Below, one piece after another: positions 57,901 to 64,000 of a DNA stretch of 64,000 bases. Under the pieces are notes generated by a model. It had not been told where the DNA came from. It did no database searches and saw only the letters and a program-made list of their open reading frames with translations. Every line of letters begins with the position of its first letter. Within the stretch, counting starts at the first letter, position 1. Source of the stretch: Pseudomonas sp. Os17 (lineage in GTDB: Bacteria; Pseudomonadota; Gammaproteobacteria; Pseudomonadales; Pseudomonadaceae). The position numbers and the translations under genes were made by a program. The DNA lies in assembly GCF_001547895.1 (NCBI RefSeq), contig NZ_AP014627.1:5830001-5894000 (forward strand), given 5' to 3'.

Positions 57901-58658
57901 TGAACCGCCAGGTCCTGCAGCAGCAACTGTGCTTCCTCGGACATGACGTGTTCGAGGCGGAAAACGGTCTGGAGGCCCTGCACATCTGGCGTGAGCAGGA
58001 CTTCGACGTGATCATCACCGACTGCCACATGCCCATCATGAACGGGGCCGAGATGACCCGGGCGATTCGCCAGGATGAACGGGACAATGCCGCGCAGCCG
58101 ATGATGATCATCGGCCTGACCGCTGACGCCCAGCAGGAGGAGGTGGAACGCTGCATCCAGGCGGGAATGAACGACTGCCTGATCAAGCCCATCAGCCTGG
58201 ACGAGCTGGAAGAACGCCTGCTGGCCATGGGGCAGGCCGATGAGGGCGAGCAGGAAAGCCTCGCCAGTTCGAAGCCCGCCAGCCCCCGCTCCTCCCGGGT
58301 ATTCGATCTGGAGTCCTTGCACACCCTGGTGGGCAGCGAGCCGACGATGCTGCACCACATTCTCAGTGAGTTGCTGAGCAACAATCGCATGGACATGCAG
58401 AGCCTCGACACCTTGCTCGAGGAACAGGCCACCGTGGAACTGGCAGAGCTGGCGCACCGCATCAAGGGCGCTGCGCGAGTGGTCAAGGGCGAACAATTGG
58501 TCGAGAGCTGTCGCCAGCTGGAAGACGCCTGCCTGAGCCCGGAGCTGGCTCTGGAGACGGTCAGGGAGTGCGTAGAGCAGGTGAAACAGGCAATCGTGAC
58601 CCTGGAGCGGCGTCTGCTGGAACAGCGCAGGGTCTGGGAGGCGTTGCCCGTCGAATGA
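54918..58658 (+). CDS. rocS1: RocS1-type hybrid sensor kinase with two periplasmic binding domains
   Basis: A membrane sensor of about 1246 residues. Order: signal (LFFCLALTAVQPAAAEPP), two SBP_bac_3 domains (about 90-310 and 320-550), a membrane helix (ASLLLLLSLAWVFYLRR), PAS, HisKA with TMSHEIRTPMNA, HATPase with GTGLGLVICR, receiver with Asp in VIITDCHMPIMNG and a C-terminal Hpt with LAHRIKGAARVV. This matches RocS1/BvgS-type phosphorelay sensors. The start at 54918 has AAGGTGG; the ATG at 55008 would begin directly at the signal peptide and give about 1216 residues, nearer to P. aeruginosa. Confidence 0.85.
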   Translation: MTLLHVPSARRALRYDSRLKSSCPPTFDAIMHSRFIWLFFCLALTAVQPAAAEPPTLPNTLHSTVHLDHHDLVLEDEDWHWLRHKSELKIGAVATESAPFNVSYNDNYYEGISADVSALIGQMLGIRIKVVPFATRDAALQALQTANIDLLGSYSSAPATADSIRFSRPFAEGRLALFRRNDDLKPVSANLAGLRVAVPQEHSAELLSRFPLAHAMIYPNPDEAIAAAAFGHADLYLDDVLSAYFRINRAYYSYLKFERFAAFSEGGYGFALKEDNQRLLRIVDQCIEAIGREKLTSLSRRWVGSGFIPSDEKVVLTPEESRWIARNPVVRLVINDDLAPVAFFDANGIFSGVTAELLELIAQRTGLRFQVTARNGGYPEQIEALRKSEADLAIMTASAQRENNLRFTRPFLSSPFVLVTQTDKNGKALLAGALIGKRLAIPSGHVTLQQVRELYPQTRIIEAGASLDAMNKVYEGAADAAVVSLPASRYYIVRLFQNRLAVSDLIHTTQATANFALRRSDPELQSILDKALLSLPADDLNAIASHWRSPPGMSSQTWRDYALMIAEIIAGASLLLLLSLAWVFYLRRRVKAEQTLNDQLRFIETLAENMPPALYIRDVDGNMLSCNRSYLESVGLSAEEVLNRTVQQLPPEHFAAQPDLHQNYLQAINDGQTITSVYAVKLQGKEVWIEHWIQPFKDANGVTKGVICGWLDITKHRHLVQELKEAKNLADEASRAKTTFLATMSHEIRTPMNAIIGILELALKRADSDRIERSSIEIAYSSAHSLLELIGDILDIARIESGRLSLSPKRANLRELVESVARVFEGLARQKCLSLILEIDSSINGDVLVDGLRFKQILSNLVSNAIKFTEAGFIKVSISGDLLDHAVLRVRLCVEDSGIGISPCSQQRLFQPFAQVERNVQNIEGTGLGLVICRSLCEMMGGQVSMSSAVGHGTRVNVELRLQTLERVAAAERLPPVNKRHMYRLQILVVDDHPVNRQVLQQQLCFLGHDVFEAENGLEALHIWREQDFDVIITDCHMPIMNGAEMTRAIRQDERDNAAQPMMIIGLTADAQQEEVERCIQAGMNDCLIKPISLDELEERLLAMGQADEGEQESLASSKPASPRSSRVFDLESLHTLVGSEPTMLHHILSELLSNNRMDMQSLDTLLEEQATVELAELAHRIKGAARVVKGEQLVESCRQLEDACLSPELALETVRECVEQVKQAIVTLERRLLEQRRVWEALPVE

Positions 58659-58719
58659 GCACAAGGGGCGTAGCATGGCTTGCCGCCCCGGGGCACGACA
58701 TTTTTGCAGACAAACGAAA

Positions 58720-58745
58720 AAGGGCACCTCAAGAGGTGCCCTTCT
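58720..58745. terminator. bidirectional terminator between rocS1 and the tRNA cluster
   Basis: AAGGGCACCTC (58720-58730) and GAGGTGCCCTT (58733-58743) form an 11-bp stem. It is followed by five U on the minus strand, where it ends the tRNA transcript. Confidence 0.8.
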
Positions 58746-58754
58746 TCGTGAATA

Positions 58755-58831
58755 TGGTCGGGGTAGGGGGATTCGAACTCCCGACATCCTGCTCCCAAAG
58801 CAGGCGCGCTACCGGACTGCGCTATACCCCG
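58755..58831 (-). tRNA. tRNA-Pro (anticodon UGG), copy 1
   Basis: A 77-nt cloverleaf ending in an encoded CCA. The acceptor stem is CGGGGTA/TACCCCG and the anticodon loop reads CTTTGGGAG. T-arm GGGAG/CCCCC contains an A-C mismatch at 52-62. Confidence 0.95.
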
Positions 58832-58924
58832 GTAAAAAAAAGGCACCTTTAAAAGGCGCCTTCTGCGAACAGAGCTTTTGGCGTCTGATCTTAAGATTCG
58901 ATTCCAGCGAACTGGTCTCAAAAA

Positions 58925-59000
58925 TGGTGGGTCGTGTGGGATTCGAACCTACGACCAATTGGTTAAAAGCCAACTGCTCTACCAACTGAGCTAACGACCC
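58925..59000 (-). tRNA. tRNA-Lys (anticodon UUU)
   Basis: A 76-nt cloverleaf with encoded CCA. Acceptor GGGTCGT/ACGACCC, anticodon loop GCTTTTAAC. Confidence 0.95.
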
Positions 59001-59005
59001 AAAAA

Positions 59006-59082
59006 TGGTCGGGGTAAGGGGATTCGAACTCCTGACATCCTGCTCCCAAAGCAGGCGCGCTACCGGACTGCGCTATACCCCG
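59006..59082 (-). tRNA. tRNA-Pro (anticodon UGG), copy 2
   Basis: A 77-nt cloverleaf with encoded CCA. It is nearly identical to copy 1 and differs in the T-arm (AGGAG/CCCCT), where pair 49-65 is A-U in place of G-C. Confidence 0.95.
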
Positions 59083-59091
59083 GTTTGAAAT

Positions 59092-59167
59092 TGGCTCCGT
59101 GACCAGGACTCGAACCTGGGACCCAATGATTAACAGTCATTTGCTCTACCGACTGAGCTATCACGGA
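59092..59167 (-). tRNA. tRNA-Asn (anticodon GUU)
   Basis: A 76-nt cloverleaf with encoded CCA. Acceptor TCCGTGA/TCACGGA, discriminator G, anticodon loop CTGTTAATC. It is the first gene of the leftward tRNA transcript. Confidence 0.95.
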
Positions 59168-59248
59168 ACTACATATTTCAAGTTACAACTTTTACTTCAT
59201 CCTCTTCGGCTTGTCCGTATCGCTACGTTCATGCCTCTGAGGCGCGCT

Positions 59249-59276
59249 ATTTTACAATCTTCAAACTACCTGTCAA
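59249..59276 (-). promoter_or_regulatory. promoter of the tRNA cluster
   Basis: The minus strand has TTGACA (59276-59271), 16 nt, TAAAAT (59254-59249), then a GC-rich AGCGCGCC discriminator, as typical for growth-rate-controlled stable RNA genes. Confidence 0.78.
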
Positions 59277-59414
59277 CCCCTTAAATTGCTTTTAAGACAA
59301 TGAATTGCGACTTCATTGCCGGTTTCTTCTACATCAGAAAAAACCTAGGGGGGTGACTGACTGCGGGGCGCACTTTACAAGCCTTTTCCTTACAGTTCAA
59401 CACCCTAGTGAAAA

Positions 59415-59443
59415 AAAAGGCCTCGCCAGGCGAGGCCTTTTTA
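59415..59443 (-). terminator. clpB intrinsic terminator
   Basis: AAAAGGCCTCG and CGAGGCCTTTT form an 11-bp stem around a five-base loop. On the minus strand a run of eight U follows. Confidence 0.85.
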
Positions 59444-59462
59444 CTCAGCGGCCACCCAAGGT

Positions 59463-62027
59463 TCAGGCAAAGACGATTTCGTCGTCCTGCACCGAGGCGG
59501 TAACTGTAGCGCCCGGCAAGAAACCACCGGACAGGATCAACTGGGCCAACGGGTTCTCGATCCAGCGCTGAATGGCCCGCTTCAACGGCCGCGCGCCATA
59601 CACCGGGTCGTAACCCACGGCGATCAGCTTGTCCAAGGCTTCGTCGCTCAGCACCAGGCTCAGCTCGCGCTCCGCCAGACGGCTGCGCAGGCGCCCCAGC
59701 TGGATCTGCGTGATGCCCGCGATCTGATCCCGCGCCAGAGGCTCGAAGATCACCACTTCGTCGACACGGTTGATGAATTCCGGCCGGAAGTGAGTGGACA
59801 CTGCATCCATCACCGCTGCCCGCTGTGCTTCACGGTCCCCCACCAGCTCCTGGATCTGTGCCGAGCCCAGGTTGGAGGTCATGACGATCACCGTGTTGCG
59901 GAAGTCCACAGTACGTCCGTGGCTGTCCGTCAGGCGACCATCTTCGAGCACCTGCAGCAGGATGTTGAACACATCCGGGTGCGCCTTCTCGACTTCGTCC
60001 AGCAGGATCACCGAGTACGGCTTGCGACGCACGGCTTCGGTCAGATAGCCGCCCTCTTCGTAACCGACATAGCCCGGTGGCGCACCGATCAGGCGAGCCA
60101 CGGAATGTTTCTCCATGAACTCGGACATGTCGATCCGCACCATGGCCTCTTCGGTGTCGAAGAGAAATTCCGCCAGGGCCTTGCACAGTTCGGTCTTGCC
60201 GACCCCGGTCGGGCCGAGAAACATGAACGAGCCGCTGGGACGGTTCGGATCGGACAACCCGGCCCGAGAGCGGCGTACCGCGTTGGATACCGCCACCACG
60301 GCCTCGTTCTGGCCGATCACCCGCTGATGCAGCAGGCTTTCCATCTTCAACAGCTTGTCACGCTCGCCTTCGAGCATTTTCGACACCGGGATGCCGGTCC
60401 ACTTGGACACCACTTCGGCAATTTCTTCCTCGGTGACCTTGCTGCGCAGCAACTGATTCTCACTGTGGCCGTGCTGATCGACCATCTGCAGGCTGCGCTC
60501 CAGATCCGGGATCACCCCGTACTGCAGTTCGGCCATGCGATTGAGGTCGCCTTTACGTCGGGCCGCTTCCAGTTCCTGACGCGACTGCTCGATCTTCTGC
60601 TGAATCTGTGCGGAACCCTGCACTTCGGCTTTCTCCGAGGTCCAGACTTCTTCCAGGTCAGCGTATTCACGCTCCAGGCGGACGATCTCTTCCTGGAGTT
60701 TTTCCAGGCGCTTGATCGCGGCCTCATCGTCTTCTTTCTTCAGGGCCTGGGATTCAACCTTGAGCTGAATCAGGCGCCGCTCCAGGCGATCCAGCACTTC
60801 CGGCTTGGAGTCGATCTCCATGCGGATGCGGCTGGCGGCCTCGTCGATCAGGTCGATGGCCTTGTCCGGCAGTTGCCGGTCAGTGATGTAACGATGGCTG
60901 AGCTTGGCCGCGGCGATGATCGCACCGTCAGTGATCGCCACCTTGTGGTGCACCTCGTAGCGCTCTTTCAGGCCACGCAGGATAGCGATGGTGTCTTCCT
61001 CGCTCGGCTCGTCCACCAGCACTTTCTGGAAGCGCCGTTCGAGGGCCGCATCCTTCTCTATATATTGGCGGTACTCGTTGAGCGTGGTGGCACCCACGCA
61101 GTGCAGCTCACCACGGGCCAACGCCGGCTTGAGCATGTTGCCCGCATCCATGGAGCCTTCGCCCTTGCCCGCGCCGACCATGGTATGCAGCTCGTCGATG
61201 AACAGAATGATCTGGCCTTCCTGCTTCGACAGCTCATTGAGCAGGGATTTCAGGCGCTCTTCGAACTCGCCGCGGTACTTGGCACCGGCAATCAGGGCCC
61301 CCATGTCCAGGGACAGCAGGCGCTTGCCTTTCAGGCCATCGGGCACCTCACCATTGATGATCCGCTGGGCCAGGCCTTCGGCGATGGCCGTCTTGCCCAC
61401 GCCGGGCTCACCGATCAGCACCGGGTTGTTCTTGGTACGACGCTGCAGCACCTGGATGGTCCGGCGAATTTCATCGTCACGGCCAATCACCGGATCGAGC
61501 TTGCCTTCCTCGGCACGCTTGGTCAGGTCAACGGTGTATTTATCCAGGGCCTGACGCGACTCCTCGACGTTGGCGTCATTTACCGCCTCGCCGCCGCGCA
61601 GGTTGTTGATGGCGTTCTCCAGAGCCTTCTTGCTCACGCCCTGGCCCAGCAGCAGTTTGCCGAGCTTGCTGTTTTCATCCATGGCCGCCAGCAGCACCAG
61701 TTCACTGGAAATGAACTGATCGCCTTTCTGCTGCGCCAGGCGATCGGCCTGGTTGAGCAGGCGCGCCAGATCCTGGGACATGTTGACGTCGCCAGTGGGG
61801 TTCTGGATTTTCGGCAGTTTATCGAGCTCTTTGCTCAGTTCCTTGCGCAGGCTGTTGACGTCGAAGCCCACTTGCATCAGCAAGGGCTTGATCGAACCGC
61901 CCTGCTGTTCAAGCAGCGCCTGCATCAGGTGCGCTGGCTCGATGGCCGGATGATCCAGGCCAACCGCCAGAGATTGAGAATCGGATAAGGCCAGCTGAAG
62001 CTTGCTGGTTAATCGGTCTATACGCAT
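59463..62027 (-). CDS. clpB: ATP-dependent disaggregase ClpB
   Basis: An 854-residue AAA+ chaperone that pulls polypeptides out of aggregates with DnaK. The N-domain (1-145) is followed by nucleotide-binding domain 1 (Walker A GEPGVGKT near 205), the coiled-coil middle domain (about 405-525) and domain 2 (Walker A GPTGVGKT near 603). The substrate pore motifs KYRGEFE and GYVGYEEGG are present. Length is typical. A sigma-32-like promoter lies upstream and a terminator follows. Confidence 0.97.
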   Translation of the reverse strand: MRIDRLTSKLQLALSDSQSLAVGLDHPAIEPAHLMQALLEQQGGSIKPLLMQVGFDVNSLRKELSKELDKLPKIQNPTGDVNMSQDLARLLNQADRLAQQKGDQFISSELVLLAAMDENSKLGKLLLGQGVSKKALENAINNLRGGEAVNDANVEESRQALDKYTVDLTKRAEEGKLDPVIGRDDEIRRTIQVLQRRTKNNPVLIGEPGVGKTAIAEGLAQRIINGEVPDGLKGKRLLSLDMGALIAGAKYRGEFEERLKSLLNELSKQEGQIILFIDELHTMVGAGKGEGSMDAGNMLKPALARGELHCVGATTLNEYRQYIEKDAALERRFQKVLVDEPSEEDTIAILRGLKERYEVHHKVAITDGAIIAAAKLSHRYITDRQLPDKAIDLIDEAASRIRMEIDSKPEVLDRLERRLIQLKVESQALKKEDDEAAIKRLEKLQEEIVRLEREYADLEEVWTSEKAEVQGSAQIQQKIEQSRQELEAARRKGDLNRMAELQYGVIPDLERSLQMVDQHGHSENQLLRSKVTEEEIAEVVSKWTGIPVSKMLEGERDKLLKMESLLHQRVIGQNEAVVAVSNAVRRSRAGLSDPNRPSGSFMFLGPTGVGKTELCKALAEFLFDTEEAMVRIDMSEFMEKHSVARLIGAPPGYVGYEEGGYLTEAVRRKPYSVILLDEVEKAHPDVFNILLQVLEDGRLTDSHGRTVDFRNTVIVMTSNLGSAQIQELVGDREAQRAAVMDAVSTHFRPEFINRVDEVVIFEPLARDQIAGITQIQLGRLRSRLAERELSLVLSDEALDKLIAVGYDPVYGARPLKRAIQRWIENPLAQLILSGGFLPGATVTASVQDDEIVFA

Positions 62028-62098
62028 TAGTCACCTTCCTTTTGAGCAGGCCGGAGCGATGGACACACCTAAATAGAGAAACCTGCCAGATGTTTCTC

Positions 62099-62127
62099 TA
62101 GATGCGGTCGATTCTGGGAGATTCAAG
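62099..62127 (-). promoter_or_regulatory. sigma-32-like heat-shock promoter of clpB
   Basis: The minus strand reads CTTGAAT (62127-62121), 13 bases, then CCGCATCTA (62107-62099), close to the RpoH consensus CTTGAA-N13-17-CCCCAT. It lies about 75 bp before the clpB ATG. Confidence 0.65.
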
Positions 62128-62157
62128 CGCCAGCAGCTTGACGCAAGTCAGATGAGT

Positions 62158-62883
62158 CTAGCGCTCTAGCCAGATAAGGGAGGCAAAACGTCCGGTACGC
62201 GGGCTGCGTCGGTAAGAAAAGAAGCGTGGGTCGGTCACGGTGCAGTAGCCGCCACCATAGACCGCCGTTACCCCCCGAGCCGCCAGGCGCAGGCGCGCCA
62301 GCTGGTAGATGTCGGCCATGAAGCGGCCGGCATTGACGCTTGGTACAAAGGCTTGCTCGGTAGCAGCCAACTGGCTGACGAAGGCTTCGCGCACTTCAGC
62401 CCCGACCTCAAAACGCTCCGGGCCAATGGCCGGCCCCAGCCATACCAGCACTTCGGCGGGTGCGGCATCCAGGCTGTCGAGGGTGGCTTCCAGCACACCG
62501 GCCGCCAGCCCGCGCCAACCGGCATGAGCCGCCGCAACCCGGGTTCCGCTTCGGTTGCAGAACAGCGCCGGCAGACAATCGGCAGTCATCACCGCACAGG
62601 CGATGCCCGGAGTCGCCGACCAACTGGCATCGGCCGTTGCCACCACCGACGGATCAGCGTGGGCCACGGCAATCCCGTGCACCTGTTGCAACCAGGCCGG
62701 AGCAATGTCGAAACGCTCGGTCAGGCGCCGTCGGTTTTCGGCCACCGCTTCAGGTTGGTCTTCAACGTGATCGCCCAGGTTCAGGCTGTCGAACGGCGCC
62801 AGGCTGACGCCGCCGCTGCGGGTGGTGACACAGGCTCTGACCCCGGCCGGCGCGGGCCAGTCAGGCAGCAGCCAGTCACTCAT
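62158..62883 (-). CDS. pgeF: Peptidoglycan editing factor PgeF (laccase-domain protein)
   Basis: A 241-residue YfiH/DUF152 protein. The copper/zinc-binding histidines appear in QVHGIAVAHAD and AAHAGWRGLAAG with a conserved Cys in MTADCLPAL. In E. coli PgeF removes misincorporated L-serine-containing muropeptide precursors; some relatives act as purine nucleosidases. It overlaps rluD by four bases (ATGA) and is cotranslated with it. Confidence 0.94.
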   Translation of the reverse strand: MSDWLLPDWPAPAGVRACVTTRSGGVSLAPFDSLNLGDHVEDQPEAVAENRRRLTERFDIAPAWLQQVHGIAVAHADPSVVATADASWSATPGIACAVMTADCLPALFCNRSGTRVAAAHAGWRGLAAGVLEATLDSLDAAPAEVLVWLGPAIGPERFEVGAEVREAFVSQLAATEQAFVPSVNAGRFMADIYQLARLRLAARGVTAVYGGGYCTVTDPRFFSYRRSPRTGRFASLIWLER

Positions 62884-63842
62884 CCGACGAACGCCTCACG
62901 GTCTTGCTTGAGCAGCGACAACAGCCAGACGAAGTCATCCGGCAATGGCGACTCCCAGCTCATGCGTTCACCGGTGGTCGGATGATCCAGCTCCAGGAAA
63001 CGGGCATGCAGGGCCTGGCGCGGGAAGTTTTTCAGCGACTCGACCATGGTCTGGCTGGCCGCCGGCGGAATGCGGAAACGACCGCCATAGGCCGGGTCGC
63101 CCACCAGCGGGAAGTTGATATGGGCCATGTGCACCCGGATCTGGTGGGTACGACCGGTCTCCAGCTTGACCCGCACGTGGGTGTGGGAACGGAAACGCTC
63201 CAGTACCCGATAGTGGCTGACGGCCTGCTTGCCGCCTTCCATCACCGCCATACGCTGACGCTGCTGGCCGTGACGGCCGATGGGCGCGTTGATCTTGCCC
63301 CCGGCGGTGACCACACCGATCACGATGCATTCATAGATGCGGCTGACACTGCGGCTCTGCAACTGGGCCACCAGCTGGGTCTGGGCCTGGATGGTCTTGG
63401 CCACCACCATCAGACCGGTGGTGTCCTTGTCCAGGCGGTGGACGATACCGGCCCGAGGCACATTGATAATGTCGGGAACGTGATGCAGCAAGGCGTTGAG
63501 CAAGGTGCCATCAGCATGGCCGGCAGCCGGGTGCACCACCAGGCCCGCGGGCTTGTTGATCACCAGGATGTCGTCGTCCTCATAGACGATGTCCAGCTCG
63601 ATGTCCTGGGCGATCCACTCGCCCTGGGCCTCCTGCTCGGCGGTCAGCTCGAGTACGGCACCGCCGTGCACGATGTCCCGCGGGCGGATCACCGCTCCGT
63701 CCACAGTCAGGCGGCCGTCTTTGATCCAGGCGGAAAGGCGCGAGCGCGAATGCTCAGCGAATAGTTGGGCGGCGACTTGATCGAGGCGTTGACCGCCCAG
63801 TTCGGACGGCACCTCTGCGCGAAGTTCAATTTTATCGGACAT
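62880..63842 (-). CDS. rluD: 23S rRNA pseudouridine(1911/1915/1917) synthase RluD
   Basis: A 320-residue enzyme that modifies helix 69 of 23S rRNA. An N-terminal S4 RNA-binding domain (about 15-75) is followed by the RluA-type catalytic domain with the nucleophilic Asp in HRLDKDTTGLMVV (near 142). The ATG at 63842 (MSDKIELRAEVP) gives the normal family length; the open frame extends upstream into the divergent promoter region. It is followed by pgeF and then clpB, as in many gammaproteobacteria. Confidence 0.95.
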   Translation of the reverse strand: MSDKIELRAEVPSELGGQRLDQVAAQLFAEHSRSRLSAWIKDGRLTVDGAVIRPRDIVHGGAVLELTAEQEAQGEWIAQDIELDIVYEDDDILVINKPAGLVVHPAAGHADGTLLNALLHHVPDIINVPRAGIVHRLDKDTTGLMVVAKTIQAQTQLVAQLQSRSVSRIYECIVIGVVTAGGKINAPIGRHGQQRQRMAVMEGGKQAVSHYRVLERFRSHTHVRVKLETGRTHQIRVHMAHINFPLVGDPAYGGRFRIPPAASQTMVESLKNFPRQALHARFLELDHPTTGERMSWESPLPDDFVWLLSLLKQDREAFVG

Positions 63843-63992
63843 GCTCGGACTGGGCGTCGGCACAGCCTTTGGTTTCGGCTGCGCGCTTGTGGTTAAATAC
63901 GGCGTCTTTTGCCCCGAGGCTTTCAACGGGGCGCTCATCATAACAGGACGGCCCCGCCCAAGACAGCGGCCGTCATAGGGACGCAAGCCGCC

Positions 63993-64000
63993 ATGCAAGT
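63993..64000 (+). CDS. bamD: start of a divergent gene, probably bamD (partial)
   Basis: The last eight bases are ATGCAAGT, coding Met-Gln-Val. In pseudomonads the gene divergent from rluD is the outer-membrane assembly lipoprotein BamD (ComL), whose product begins this way as I recall. Only three codons are visible, so the call depends on synteny. Confidence 0.45.

Noticed and set aside
59790..61988. Long plus-strand open frame (over 700 codons) opposite clpB
   Set aside because: It is antisense to a clear ClpB. The codon bias of the GC-rich real gene creates open frames on the other strand; no ribosome binding site or known domain is seen.

Overview
The window is chromosomal DNA of a Pseudomonas, most likely of the P. 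fluorescens complex (inferred). It carries PrrF and CrcZ small RNAs, the CbrA/CbrB and RocS1/RocR/RocA1 regulators, a PhuTUVW haem importer and PilA/PilC/PilD pilus genes, in an order that largely follows P. aeruginosa. I see no prophage, insertion sequence, integron or CRISPR array. The islands of interest are regulatory DNA and gene losses, not acquired cargo.

Left end (1-8.1 kb, mostly minus strand): the 5' 685 nt of a 16S rRNA gene and a long leader with three tandem promoters and a boxA; msrPQ (periplasmic methionine sulfoxide repair) with a hairpin over the msrP ribosome binding site; pssA; ilvC; ilvIH; a YqcC-family gene.

8.1-21 kb: a TPR lipoprotein and mrcB; a kinase-like/P-loop protein; a pentapeptide-repeat protein; a TfoX C-terminal protein with a cyclic-nucleotide-binding protein (CbpA type); a Fur-controlled PrrF small RNA; the haem ABC importer phuTUVW without phuR or phuS; a divergent Rieske protein; sfsA and an aminotransferase.

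21-42.6 kb (plus strand): dksA, gluQRS, a small membrane protein, cbrA-cbrB, crcZ, pcnB-folK, panBC, a possible panD remnant, pgi, acs, an MpaB-family protein, a thiolase, an rRNA methyltransferase-like protein and a 976-residue DUF748 protein. CbrB should drive crcZ from the sigma-54 promoter and the TGTTAC-N14-GTAACA site seen here. CrcZ would relieve Hfq/Crc repression, and acs has a matching AAN-repeat leader.

42.6-53 kb: a BON-domain protein with a sigma-54 promoter and tandem upstream repeats, pilA (sigma-54 promoter), pilC-pilD-coaE-yacG without pilB, several small conserved proteins, an orphan CbiM-like permease, a type II NADH dehydrogenase and a stand-alone creatinase.

53-64 kb: the divergent rocA1 / rocR-rocS1 c-di-GMP system, a tRNA cluster (Pro, Lys, Pro, Asn) with its promoter, clpB with a sigma-32-like promoter, pgeF, rluD and the first codons of a divergent gene that resembles bamD.
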